64,000 nucleotides of DNA from Rhizobium chutanense (GTDB lineage: Bacteria > Pseudomonadota > Alphaproteobacteria > Rhizobiales > Rhizobiaceae): assembly GCF_002531935.1 (NCBI RefSeq), contig NZ_NWSV01000007.1, positions 62,001 through 126,000 on the forward strand. Direction: 5' to 3'. The position numbers and the translations under genes were made by a program. Shown piece after piece: positions 52,315-61,523 of this stretch; position 1 is the stretch's first letter, and every line of letters begins with the position of its first letter. The notes under the pieces are model-generated. The model was not told the origin of the DNA. It saw only the letters and a list, made by a program, of their open reading frames with translations, and made no database searches.

Positions 52315-52974
52315 CTAGGCAGCCTTGCCCAGACGAGGCTCCGTCCCGGCTAGCAGCCGCCGAATGTTGGCGCGATGGCGCACAATTACGTAAATGCCGC
52401 CCGCGATCACCAGCAGCCGATAGGGCAGCGGCTGTTCCATGCCAAAGACGAGCGCGATGGCCGTCAACGCCGCCAGCATCGAACTCAGGGAAACAATCCG
52501 GAAGGCCGCCAGCGCAAGGCCAAAAACCGTCACAGCCCCTAAGCCGACGGGCCATGACATCGCCAGCAACACGCCGAGCCCCGTCGCAACGGATTTGCCA
52601 CCTGTAAAATTCAACCAGACCGAACGGCCATGCCCCAGCAATACGGCAAGTCCCGCTAGACAAACAGCCCAAGGCGCCAGGCTTTGCAGATCAAGCGCCG
52701 CCGGTGGCGTGGCTGATGAGGCCGTCGAGAGCCAGGGATAAAACCAGCGGGCAAAGACGACGGCTCCCACCCCTTTCAGCACATCGACCAGAAGCACCGC
52801 CAAGGCAGGCCATTTACCGAGCGTTCGCAACACGTTCGTCGCGCCGGTGGATTTGGAGCCATGCTCCCGGATATCGATGCCCTTGAGCAGTTTACCCGCC
52901 AGATAGCCCGTCGGTATGGAGCCAAGGAGATAAGCGATCGCCAATCCCACCGCACTTGCTATCCAGAACACCAT
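52315..52974 (-). CDS. plsY: Acyl-phosphate glycerol-3-phosphate acyltransferase
   Basis: PlsY (219 residues) makes lysophosphatidate from acyl-phosphate and glycerol-3-phosphate. The three conserved motifs are present: GSIPTGYLAGKLL, GSKSTGATNVLRTLGK and GHGRSVWLNFTGGKSVATGLG. Five or so hydrophobic segments are visible. The ATG at 52974 follows GAGG by eight bases; a GTG three codons earlier is possible. It converges with the agmatinase-like gene. Confidence 0.95.
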   Translation of the reverse strand: MVFWIASAVGLAIAYLLGSIPTGYLAGKLLKGIDIREHGSKSTGATNVLRTLGKWPALAVLLVDVLKGVGAVVFARWFYPWLSTASSATPPAALDLQSLAPWAVCLAGLAVLLGHGRSVWLNFTGGKSVATGLGVLLAMSWPVGLGAVTVFGLALAAFRIVSLSSMLAALTAIALVFGMEQPLPYRLLVIAGGIYVIVRHRANIRRLLAGTEPRLGKAA

Positions 52975-53088
52975 GGAAGTCACCTCGACGCTCTCTTTCT
53001 CAGGGCGTTATCAATGGTCATTATCGTCGTGATCCGTGGAATACACCGCTCGCGTCCTTAGTTCCATCCGAGCTTTAAAGTCTCTAGG

Positions 53089-54597
53089 ATGCGCAGCATG
53101 GGATTGCGCTTTGCCTTTGGTCCGTTCGTGCTTGATCCGGCTGCGGGAACGCTTCTTCGGAACGGCGATCCCGTGGCCGTTGGCCACCGAGGGTTAAATC
53201 TGCTTGCAGCCCTTATCGGGCGACCCGGCGCAATCCTCGGCAAGGCCGAACTGATGGATGCGGCCTGGCCGGGCAGGGCGGTCGAAGAAGGCAACCTTAC
53301 CGTCCAGATCGCCCAGTTGCGGAAGCTGCTCGGTCCGCCCGCCGGCGGCGGTGAATGGATCTCCACGGTGCCGCGCGTCGGCTACCGCTTCATCGGGGTC
53401 ATCAATCGGCTCGGCGCGACGCGAAAAGCTTTGCCGCTGCCCGACAAACCATCGATATCGGTATTGCCCTTCGTCAACATCAGCAACGATCCCGAGCAGG
53501 ACGCCTTCGCGGATGGGCTGACCCAGGACCTGATTACCGATCTCTCCAGGATGCCGGGCCTGTTCGTCATCGCCCGCAACTCGGCCTTCGCCTACAAGGG
53601 GAAGGCGATGGACGGGCGCGGGATCGCCGAAGAGCTCGGCGTGCGCTATCTGCTGGAGGGGAGCGCAAGGCGCGCTGCGGGAAGGGTGCGCATCAACGCC
53701 CAGCTAATCGATGCGGCGAGCGGCGCGCATCTATGGGCAGAACGCTTCGATCGCAGCCTGGAGGATATCTTTGCCGTCCAGGACGAAGTCACCGGCAAGA
53801 TCGTCGAGGCGTTGCTCGGCCGGCTGCGCACACCGCCGCCGCGCAATCGGCCGAGCAGCATCGAGGCCTACGATCTCTGCGTGCAGGCGCGCAGGCTGAT
53901 GGACGACTCTCCGCAGTCGGCACAGGAAGCGCATCTGATGCTGACGCGCGCCATCTCCCTCGATCCCGACTATGCCGAGGCCCATCGCTGGCTGGCCATC
54001 AACCATTGGATGGGATGGGTCCATAGCGGCGGACCGACGGAATCCGCCCGTAGCCTCGCTTTGCAACTGGCACGCAGGGCTGTCGCGCTCGATCCCGAAG
54101 ATGCCGGCTGTCGCTGGATCCTGGCCTATCTGCTTGCCTATGGACGCTGCTTCATCGAGGCGGATGCGGAATTCGCCAAGGCGCTCGAACTCGACCCGAA
54201 CGAGGCCGACACCTTTGCGGCCCTATCCGACATCGCGGTCCTGTCCGGGCGGGTCGGGGAGGGCCTCGAACACATCGCCAAGGCCTTCCGGCTGAACCCG
54301 TTTCCGGCAAGCTGGTATTATCTGACGCTGGGCCAGGCGCAATATGCCGCCGGTGCGTACGAAGCCGCCGTCGAGACATTGCGCCGGGACGAGACCTATC
54401 GGACGAGCTCCCGCCGTTTCCTGGCAGCAAGCCTCGCCCAGCTCGGCCGGCTCGACGAGGCGCGCGCCGAGGCCGAACTTTTCCTCGTCGCCAACCCGCA
54501 TTTTTCGACCCGCCACTGGGCGGCGACCGAACCCTTCCGCGACGCCGGGCTGCTTGCGCATTTCGTCGAGGGTTACCGCAAGGCCGGCCTTCCCTGA
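53089..54597 (+). CDS. Winged-helix DNA-binding/TPR regulator (CadC/TolB-like)
   Basis: A 502-residue protein with an N-terminal OmpR-type winged helix (FAFGPFVLDPAAGTLLRNGD through ISTVPRVGYRFIG, residues about 5-105), a TolB-like region (SVLPFVNISNDPEQDAFADGLTQDLITDL), then tetratricopeptide repeats from about residue 235 (AHLMLTRAISLDPDYAEAHR and later copies). This architecture is common in alphaproteobacteria, often beside adenylate-cyclase proteins; the signal is unknown. No transmembrane segment is visible, unlike membrane-bound CadC. An adenylate cyclase/TPR protein lies 0.8 kb downstream, with a peroxiredoxin-like gene between. Confidence 0.87.
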   Translation: MRSMGLRFAFGPFVLDPAAGTLLRNGDPVAVGHRGLNLLAALIGRPGAILGKAELMDAAWPGRAVEEGNLTVQIAQLRKLLGPPAGGGEWISTVPRVGYRFIGVINRLGATRKALPLPDKPSISVLPFVNISNDPEQDAFADGLTQDLITDLSRMPGLFVIARNSAFAYKGKAMDGRGIAEELGVRYLLEGSARRAAGRVRINAQLIDAASGAHLWAERFDRSLEDIFAVQDEVTGKIVEALLGRLRTPPPRNRPSSIEAYDLCVQARRLMDDSPQSAQEAHLMLTRAISLDPDYAEAHRWLAINHWMGWVHSGGPTESARSLALQLARRAVALDPEDAGCRWILAYLLAYGRCFIEADAEFAKALELDPNEADTFAALSDIAVLSGRVGEGLEHIAKAFRLNPFPASWYYLTLGQAQYAAGAYEAAVETLRRDETYRTSSRRFLAASLAQLGRLDEARAEAELFLVANPHFSTRHWAATEPFRDAGLLAHFVEGYRKAGLP

Positions 54598-54643
54598 CGC
54601 GCCATCGCAGCGCGTCGAGGAAGGATCACAACGATCATCCGTT

Positions 54644-55324
54644 TCAAACAGCCATATTCGACGCCGCCGACATCACCTCCCGGGGGGCGGGACCGCCGAA
54701 CATATGACGGCCGCCGTCCTCGACTTCGGTGAAGCACCAGCGCACAACACCATCGCGATCGAGCAGGAATTCGCCGACCAGCTGGCCATGGCCGGTAGCG
54801 ATCATTTGCGTGTCCTCCTCGGTGAATTCATAGCCATCGGCCTTATCGAGATATTCCACCGCCGCCATCACGTCCATGGGCTCTGGGAGTTCGCCCGGCA
54901 TGTCGATACGCATCGAGGTCACCGTGCTCATGCTGACTTTGTGCGGCCAGTCGTTTTCGTCTTCCGTGAATTGAAGATTCGGCAGGCCGAAGGCCCTGTG
55001 CGACACTCGTTCCGGGTCTGAGGCCGCCAGCAGATTGGGAAGCGGATGATAGCGGAAATAGAGGCGGGCGCGGTCGATCGGCGTATTGACGACCGTCAGG
55101 CTGTCGATGCCTTTCTCCTGCAACGCATCGGTGAGTTCGGCCATGGCGGCGATCTGCCGGCGGCAGAAGGGGCAATGCAGCCCGCGGAACAAGCCGACGA
55201 GCACCGGCTTCTGGCCGCGAAAATCGTCGATGGCGATTTTGCCCTGGCGGGTGATCGCATCCAGCACCACGTTGGGCGCGCGATCTCCCGGCTGCAACGG
55301 TCTTTCCGAGTGGTTCTCCTGCAT
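54644..55324 (-). CDS. AhpC/TSA-family peroxiredoxin-like protein
   Basis: A 226-residue thioredoxin-fold protein of the AhpC/TSA superfamily. The peroxidatic-cysteine region is GLFRGLHCPFCRRQIAAMAEL, a CxxC motif rather than the typical single peroxidatic Cys, which fits the redoxin-like subgroup. The N-terminus PGDRAPNVVLDAITRQGKIA is typical. There is no signal peptide. It lies between the winged-helix/TPR regulator and the adenylate-cyclase protein, converging with the former; whether it belongs functionally with them is unclear. Confidence 0.82.
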   Translation of the reverse strand: MQENHSERPLQPGDRAPNVVLDAITRQGKIAIDDFRGQKPVLVGLFRGLHCPFCRRQIAAMAELTDALQEKGIDSLTVVNTPIDRARLYFRYHPLPNLLAASDPERVSHRAFGLPNLQFTEDENDWPHKVSMSTVTSMRIDMPGELPEPMDVMAAVEYLDKADGYEFTEEDTQMIATGHGQLVGEFLLDRDGVVRWCFTEVEDGGRHMFGGPAPREVMSAASNMAV

Positions 55325-55399
55325 GATTAATTCCTCCCTATATGCATTTGAATCGATTTGCTTAATCGATCTCCAGCAATCCTCTCCGAACGAGGGCGT

Positions 55400-58300
55400 T
55401 CAGTCGAGAAACGGCAAAACGACGAGTGTGCCTGGATCGAGGTTGTGGCGGATGCACACATCCTGTGCCAGCGTGAAATACCGTTCTGCCTCGTCCATAT
55501 CGTCATGTTCGAGGCTCAGTGTCGCCAAGCCATCATAACACGGAAAGAGCAGCTGCGGCTCGTCAATTTCCTGTGCAACCTCAAGGGCTTCCTCGTAATA
55601 CTTACGGGCTAGCTTCGGCTGCCCGTGGCATTGATGAATCTGCCCAAGGACGATCAGCGGCACAGAGAGATGGTCGCGCTGATCGAGCGCCCGGTCGATT
55701 TCGACGGCCTTTTCCGCTGCCGGCACACCTTCGGCGGCGCAGCGGTCGGTGAAGGTGCAGCAGGAAACCGCAAGATTGGCGAGAAGGCGCGCCTGAAAGC
55801 CGAGATCGCCGATACGGGTCGCGACCTCAAGCCCGCGCCGGCAGATCTTGATGGCATTGGCCGGATCGACGATCGTGTAGAGCACGCCGAGATTGGAATA
55901 GGCGCGACAGGCGGCACTTTGCAGATCGGCCTTTTCGGCAACCGAGAGGCTGTGCTCCACTTCCTGCACGGCATCGCGGCGGCGACCGAGCCGCGCGAGA
56001 GCTGCCCCCTTGGTGTTCAGCGCCTCCGCCATCGCGCGCGCCGCCTCCCGGCCGGCCTCGGTCGTTCCGTCGATCGGCAAGGTTTGCAGGCATTGCAGCG
56101 CCTGCGTCGCCCACTCTGCGGCGGCCGCCTGATCGCCCATGCGGAAAGCCAGATGGCCGCGCTCCTGCAGGAGATGTGCATGTTCGACCGGCGCATCGAT
56201 CTCCGCAATCATCACCTCGGCCGCGGCGCAATGCGTTTCCGCCTGGTCGCGGCGCCCCGCATCGAGATGCAGGCGGCCGATCTTCCGCAATATCCTCGCC
56301 GCGGCGATCCGGTCGTCTCTGGCGCGATGGATCGCAAGCGCCTGCTGATAGTGGTTCAACGCATCGTCGCGACGTCCGGCGGGAGCGCAGAGATCGGCAA
56401 GGCGCTCCAGCAGCGCCAATTGCTCTGTCGTGGCCTCCGGCTCGTTTGCAAAGGTCGCAAGGGCCTGGCGGTAGAGACGCATGGCATCGTCATTGGCGTA
56501 GGTCTTGCGCGCCAGATCGCCCGCCGCCATCAGATAGCTGGCGCCCTTGGCCTTTTCGGCGGTCAGGCTGAAGTGATGGCCGAGCTGGGCCAGATGCTCG
56601 GGCCGCTCGGGCGCCAGGCCATATTGGCGTTCCAGGACCCGGCCGATCCGAAGATGCAGCTCCATGCGTCGTTGCAACAGGAGATTGTGGTAGACGACAT
56701 CGTGCATCAGCGTCTGGCTGAAGCGGTAGCCCGGAGATGTCGCGGCATCGGGCCCGCGCAATTCCTCCGTGATATTGGCATCGCAGAGATAATCCAACGC
56801 CGCATCGACGGCAGACGGGTCGGCGGCGATCGTGCGGAGCAGGGCGGTATCGAACTTCGGGCCGACCACCGCTGCCTCCTGGGCCAGGCGTCTGATCTCC
56901 TGCGGCAGACGGTCGACACGGGCAAGCAGCAGGGCTTGCAGGTTGACCGGTATATCGACGTCGGTGTCGTCGGCGGCGAGGTGCCAGCGCTGCCCATCAT
57001 TGTGCAACGTGCCCATATCGATCAGCGCCCGAAGGATTTCTTCGATGAAAAGCGGATTGCCGCCCGCCCGGTCGAGAATGCGTTTGCGCATCGCCACCGG
57101 CAACTTGCCATAACCCTCGCCGAAAAAGGCGGCAAGCAGCCTCTGCCCATCGGCCGCGGCGAGGGCGCCGAGGCGTTGCACGGTGACGTTGACACGATTG
57201 GAATCCAGCGGGTCGGTCTGCGATGTCGGCCGGTAGACCGCAAGCAGCATCAGCCGGCTGCGTTCCAGCCGATCCATCATGAAGCGCAGCACCTCGAGCG
57301 AGGCGGCGTCCGCCCAGTGCAGATCCTCGATGACGAGCAGCAGCGGACTTTGCGCCAACCGCCGCTCGAAGACGGTGCGAACCGCATAGAAGATCTGCCG
57401 CCGCAACTGCTCCGGCTCGATGTGGCGCAACGCGCCATCGGGATCGCCGAGGCCGAGGACATGCTGAAACAGCGGCAAAAGCCCCTCGACATCCTCCTGG
57501 GTGAGATCGAGCGCGCGGAACCCGGTTGTCAGCAGCTGCCGTGTCCGGTCGAGATCATCCCGCTCGCCGATGCCGTAAGCGCTGCGTACGACCGCAGCGA
57601 GCGTGCCATAGGATTGTTCGCCGAGCGGAGAGCAGGTCGCCTTGCGGATGGCAAGACCCGGGAAACGGGTCGCGTTGCCGGCGATCGCCACGAATTCGTT
57701 GGCGAGCCGCGACTTGCCGATACCGGCTTCGCCGATCAGGCGGACGAGCTGTGCCGCACCGCTACAGGCAAGATCGAGGCATGTCAGGAGCCGCGACAGC
57801 TCCCCATCCCGTCCGATCATCGGCGCCTGAAGGCCGAAACTTTCCAGCCCGCGCGCCGTATGCGGCGCTTCCAGCAGCCCTGTCAGCCGGTGAACGAGGA
57901 CGTTTCCGCTTTTGCCGCGCAAGGTCTGCGCGCCGAGGCTGTCGAAGGCAAAGGCATGGCGGGTGAGGCGATAGGTCAGCGGCCCTACCAGGATATCGTT
58001 TTCACCGGCCATGGATTGCAGCCGTTGGGCGGTGTTCACCGTGTCGCCGGTGACCGAATAGGATTTTGCACTGACCGCGCCGAAACCGCCGGTGACCACA
58101 GGCCCGCTGTTAATGCCGATATGCAGACGCAACGGCACGCCGGCGCGTGCGTGCCAGCGCTCGCCGACCTCGGTGGCCCGGCGGATCATATCGAGGGCGG
58201 CGCTGAGCGCCCGGACGGGATCGTCCTCATGGGCGACCGGCGCGCCGAACAGCGCCAGCAGCGCATCGCCGACGAATTTGTCGACGAAGCCGCCATAAGC

Positions 58301-58645
58301 CTCGACCGCCTGCGTCATCTCTTCGAACAATTCGTTCTGCAGCACCCGCATGACTTCGGGATCGATCTGCTCGCTCAGCGCCGTGAAGCCGCAGAGATCG
58401 GCAAACAGTACCGTCACCGGCCGCCGGTCGGCATCGCCATCTGATTTGGTGGGAACCGGCTCGATGTTCGGCTTCGATACGGGCTGGACCTTGCCGGTGA
58501 TCGACGCGCCGCATCGGGGGCAGAAGGCAAAATCGGGCTGACAGGCATAACCGCAGGCGGCACAGGCAAGGGGTTGCCTTGCGCCGCATCGCGGACAGAA
58601 AGCAAAACCGCTCTGAATATCGAAACCGCAGCCGGCGCACTCCAT
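55400..58645 (-). CDS. Adenylate/guanylate cyclase with zinc ribbons, AAA-type ATPase and TPR domains
   Basis: A 1081-residue multidomain protein. Residues 1-50 carry two zinc ribbons (CAGCGFDI...CPRCGARQ and CAACGYAC...CPRCGAS). A class III cyclase domain follows (TVLFADLCGFTALSEQ, YGGFVDKFVGDALLALFG, SVTGDTVNTAQRLQ), with metal-binding Asp residues and the Asn/Arg catalytic pair intact. From about residue 270 there is a STAND-type ATPase (MIGRDGELSRL, Walker A IGEAGIGKSRL, Walker B LLLVIEDLHWADAASLEVL) and from about 690 TPR repeats. It probably makes cAMP in response to a signal read by the ATPase/TPR part. It is transcribed alone. Confidence 0.9.
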   Translation of the reverse strand: MECAGCGFDIQSGFAFCPRCGARQPLACAACGYACQPDFAFCPRCGASITGKVQPVSKPNIEPVPTKSDGDADRRPVTVLFADLCGFTALSEQIDPEVMRVLQNELFEEMTQAVEAYGGFVDKFVGDALLALFGAPVAHEDDPVRALSAALDMIRRATEVGERWHARAGVPLRLHIGINSGPVVTGGFGAVSAKSYSVTGDTVNTAQRLQSMAGENDILVGPLTYRLTRHAFAFDSLGAQTLRGKSGNVLVHRLTGLLEAPHTARGLESFGLQAPMIGRDGELSRLLTCLDLACSGAAQLVRLIGEAGIGKSRLANEFVAIAGNATRFPGLAIRKATCSPLGEQSYGTLAAVVRSAYGIGERDDLDRTRQLLTTGFRALDLTQEDVEGLLPLFQHVLGLGDPDGALRHIEPEQLRRQIFYAVRTVFERRLAQSPLLLVIEDLHWADAASLEVLRFMMDRLERSRLMLLAVYRPTSQTDPLDSNRVNVTVQRLGALAAADGQRLLAAFFGEGYGKLPVAMRKRILDRAGGNPLFIEEILRALIDMGTLHNDGQRWHLAADDTDVDIPVNLQALLLARVDRLPQEIRRLAQEAAVVGPKFDTALLRTIAADPSAVDAALDYLCDANITEELRGPDAATSPGYRFSQTLMHDVVYHNLLLQRRMELHLRIGRVLERQYGLAPERPEHLAQLGHHFSLTAEKAKGASYLMAAGDLARKTYANDDAMRLYRQALATFANEPEATTEQLALLERLADLCAPAGRRDDALNHYQQALAIHRARDDRIAAARILRKIGRLHLDAGRRDQAETHCAAAEVMIAEIDAPVEHAHLLQERGHLAFRMGDQAAAAEWATQALQCLQTLPIDGTTEAGREAARAMAEALNTKGAALARLGRRRDAVQEVEHSLSVAEKADLQSAACRAYSNLGVLYTIVDPANAIKICRRGLEVATRIGDLGFQARLLANLAVSCCTFTDRCAAEGVPAAEKAVEIDRALDQRDHLSVPLIVLGQIHQCHGQPKLARKYYEEALEVAQEIDEPQLLFPCYDGLATLSLEHDDMDEAERYFTLAQDVCIRHNLDPGTLVVLPFLD

Positions 58646-59481
58646 CGCACGCGTCCCACGAAGCCCGATCGGTCACGGCGTTTTCACTCGTAACCGGCAG
58701 GCTTTAAACAGCGGCAGCATGAACCTGCTGCCCGGGGCCTGCAAGCACTAAACAAAGCGGCAGAACGACGATCGGTGTTTCCTCGCGCCGTTGAAGGACG
58801 CCGAAAGAAGAGCACGCATGCCGGAGGTGATCGATTGCGTGTGCGGGCGCAAAGGCTATAGCAGTAGGGTTGAGATCTGGACGTTCGCACGCCATGATGG
58901 CGGTGACGGCATTAGGAGGTGGATTTATGGCGTCGACGCCGCTGGAAATGCCGGCGAGTTCGACGCTCTGGGTCTTGGTCGCTTTCGACAGCTTGAAGAC
59001 CTCGGCCTTGAACGGGATGACGGCTAAGTCATCCTGACTCGTCGAATAAGGGAAATTCTCTATCCCATTGTTTTCACAAAATTCCTGACGCGAAGCGCGT
59101 CGCGCACTTTCTACGCGTTTGTTCGACATGATCTACCGCGGTGCCATCGAGGTGATACTGAGGCGGTAGCGCGGCGTGTTCGATGACGTCTCCGTTCGGA
59201 GAATCGAATCCAGCGCAACACAATCTCCTAGATCTCGTTCAGGCCGGGGAGAGTGACATTCCAACTTTGCAGAAACAGGACACTTCAACTTTTGTGACTT
59301 CTAATGTAAATGCAACAAGGGCTGCTACGGGGCAGGGAGATCAGCCCCCGATCCGACCGGCTGGGCCGGGTTGCAAGGGAGGAACGGGGGCGGGTGGGAT
59401 GCACCCCTTCGGCTTTAGCTTTCTCAGTAGCAATTGTTCCGTCACCGGTTGATAGTCGCTTGCACCCGCATGGGGCGGGGT
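58646..59481. other. Region without a confident gene, with IS-like motifs
   Basis: Open frames exist on both strands (for example 58704-59129 on the minus strand), but none has a convincing ribosome site together with a recognisable domain. Two similar motifs, GACATTCCAACTTT (59255-59268) and GACACTTCAACTTTT (59279-59293), resemble repeated ends of IS21-family elements, and TGCAACAAGG at 59311-59320 is inverted at 61367-61376. The region is probably a patchwork of IS debris. Confidence 0.5.
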
Positions 59482-60237
59482 ATGGATCACAGCCGCACGA
59501 TGCTTCCGGAGATCAACCTGCAAGGTGACGTCGACATCGCCGCGCTGTCACCACTTCTTCGCGGCATGCTTCTTTCGGTTGCCTATGCTGACGGTGAGGA
59601 TGGCATAGGATTGACGGCAACCGGCGCCATGAACCGCAAGTTCGTGCATTGGGCCGCTGTGCACTTCCTCTGGCCAGGGTTCACAGCCGAAGATCTCTAC
59701 AGCATGAACAAGGTGCTCAATGAAAGCGACATGCCGCCGCTTTGGGTCGTGCGCGACATGACCCGCCATCTGAAGCTTCTACGCCGTAAAAAGGATGTAC
59801 TGCTGCCAACCAGACGCGGCCGGGAGTTTTTGGCGAACCCGCAAACCTTCTTCGATCTGGTCGCCACGGATTATCTCTATTCGTATGTCCACGCCACCGA
59901 GCGGGAAGAGGAGGTCCGAGCGCGGTTACGCTGGTGGCGCATGTTCCTCAATCTTCTCAATATCAAGACCAGAGAAGGTTGCACGCCAATGGACGTTGTG
60001 AAGGTCCTCTATCCAGACCTGGCGCCTCTGTCGGACACCGAAATGACCATAGAAGCCTGGGCGTTGAAGTCCGATCTCCAATATGGCGTCTTTCGACGCT
60101 TGTGCTGGCTTGGTTTGCTCTATGAGGCACGAGAGGGGCTCACGCTCTTCCAGGATGGATCCTTCCACAAGACGCCACTTTGGGCAGCTTGCCTGCAGTT
60201 GGATTCGGATACGCAAAGCGACATCGGCGTGCATTGA
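59482..60237 (+). CDS. Hypothetical protein, possibly IS-associated passenger
   Basis: A protein of about 250 residues of unknown function. It contains a recurring pattern, LTATGAMNRKFVHWAAVHFL and SMNKVLNESDMPPLWVVRDM, that I associate with a domain found in some plasmid pRiA4b ORF-3-like proteins and related DUFs, followed by a helical C-terminal half (DYLYSYVHATEREEEVRARL). No catalytic motif is visible. The start is uncertain: ATGs at 59470, 59482 and 59500 are possible and none has a good ribosome site. It lies beside the IS30-type transposase on the opposite strand and may sit within a larger IS30 element. Confidence 0.55.
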   Translation: MDHSRTMLPEINLQGDVDIAALSPLLRGMLLSVAYADGEDGIGLTATGAMNRKFVHWAAVHFLWPGFTAEDLYSMNKVLNESDMPPLWVVRDMTRHLKLLRRKKDVLLPTRRGREFLANPQTFFDLVATDYLYSYVHATEREEEVRARLRWWRMFLNLLNIKTREGCTPMDVVKVLYPDLAPLSDTEMTIEAWALKSDLQYGVFRRLCWLGLLYEAREGLTLFQDGSFHKTPLWAACLQLDSDTQSDIGVH

Positions 60238-60337
60238 CCATCTTTATTCCGCCGCTGGCTGCCTCAATAACGCTTTCTCTCGTCGCGCAATCACCGCAGG
60301 ATCATTCATGAAATCCGTCCTCCGCCCCGGCTTGCCG

Positions 60338-61339
60338 TCATTTGTTCACTTCACGCCGGAACACTTCAGCTGGGGTGTGGAAACCAAGGCATTTCCTCGG
60401 CGTATTGTTCAATTGATCGATCAATGATCGTATCGATTCATCAGGAACTGACAGGACAGCAGTATCCCTAGGCAGGTAACGCCGAATCCGCCGATTCATG
60501 TTCTCAACGGAGCCTTTTTGCCAGGGCGCAGACGGATCGCAGAACCAGGCATCGGTTCCCATTCCTTGCTTCAGTCGCCGCCAGGAGACGAATTCAAACC
60601 CGCGATCAAACGTCAAACTTTGGCGGGCATGCCTGGGCAGGGGGCTGAGCACGTTGATGAGCCGCTCCATGATCGGCTTGGACTGCCGGTCGTTGTTCTT
60701 GAACAGCATTGTGAACCGGCTCGTCCGCTCGACAACCGTTGCCACATTGGCATTGCCCTGAACCCTTTCGAAGATCATGAGATCGGCTTCCCAGTGACCG
60801 AATTCCTTGCGATCGTTGATGGCTTCCGGCCGATGTTTGATCGAACGCTCATCTGGAAAGACTGGATTCTGCGGCTTGCGAGCATATCGCGGCCGGCGCT
60901 TTCTCCGCCGTTCCGGGAGGAGCCGCGCCAGTTGCTGCCGTTGTCCTTCTGGTGAATAGACATACCGGTAGATCGTCTCGTGACAGACGCTTGCCTTGGC
61001 CGCTGGTTCGATCTTCAGTCGTCCAGCAATCTGTTCCGGCGACCAGCCGGATTCCAACTTTCCGATCACTTCGTTCCGCAGATCCTCGCGACGAAAGAGC
61101 TTGCCGATCCGCCGGCGCCTTTCGCGCGCCATGTCGTTGGCGGTCATCGCCCAGTAGCCCTCGGCATCGGGGAATTCCTGATCGTGCCAGTAGTTGCGTT
61201 TGATCTCCCGGGAGATGGTCGCACGATCCCGGCCGAGGCGTCTGGCGATCTCAGACTGGCTAAACTTCTGATCCGACATCCTGGAAATCGATCGGCGTTC
61301 GTCAAAACTCAAATGGGAAAAGGTACGGCTCAAAACCAT
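60338..61339 (-). CDS. IS30-family transposase
   Basis: A 333-residue transposase of the IS30 family. The N-terminal helix-turn-helix is FSQSEIARRLGRDRATISREIKRN. The DDE catalytic triad is intact: HWEADLMIF (first Asp), LTFDRGFEF (second Asp) and SVENMNRRIRRYLPR (Glu). No frame break is visible, so the transposase is probably functional. Possible terminal repeats lie at 59311 and 61376, which would make the element longer (about 2.1 kb) than usual for IS30. Confidence 0.92.
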   Translation of the reverse strand: MVLSRTFSHLSFDERRSISRMSDQKFSQSEIARRLGRDRATISREIKRNYWHDQEFPDAEGYWAMTANDMARERRRRIGKLFRREDLRNEVIGKLESGWSPEQIAGRLKIEPAAKASVCHETIYRYVYSPEGQRQQLARLLPERRRKRRPRYARKPQNPVFPDERSIKHRPEAINDRKEFGHWEADLMIFERVQGNANVATVVERTSRFTMLFKNNDRQSKPIMERLINVLSPLPRHARQSLTFDRGFEFVSWRRLKQGMGTDAWFCDPSAPWQKGSVENMNRRIRRYLPRDTAVLSVPDESIRSLIDQLNNTPRKCLGFHTPAEVFRREVNK

Positions 61340-61523
61340 GGCTCCCGAAAAGTAGGCAGCTTAGCGCCTTGTTGCAGTTCGAGATAGAATGTCCCTTTGC
61401 CACAAACGAAAATCGCATAAGACAGATTATGGAACATAAGAATACCTTTTGATTACAACAACCTGCCTTCGCCAGTCATCTCACGGCCCATTCTCTTCAA
61501 TCGTCCCGCTGCCGGACCTGCCC

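Larger units (their letters stand above)
59311..61376. mobile_element. Putative IS30-type element (boundaries hypothetical)
   Basis: TGCAACAAGG at 59311-59320 is exactly inverted at 61367-61376, and about 20 further bases outside show partial similarity (GAC-TTCTA near 59296 versus GACATTCTA on the minus strand just beyond 61376). If these are the terminal repeats, a 2.1-kb element would contain the transposase and the unknown gene at 59482. A 10-bp match over 2 kb may instead be partly chance; no clear target duplication was identified. The transposase itself is certain. Confidence 0.4.

Noticed and set aside
55625..58444. 939-codon plus-strand frame across the cyclase/TPR gene
   Set aside because: It is antisense to the cyclase with intact motifs; no domain is recognisable in it.
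58704..59129. 141-codon minus-strand frame upstream of the cyclase gene
   Set aside because: There is no recognisable domain and no good ribosome site, and it overlaps several competing frames.
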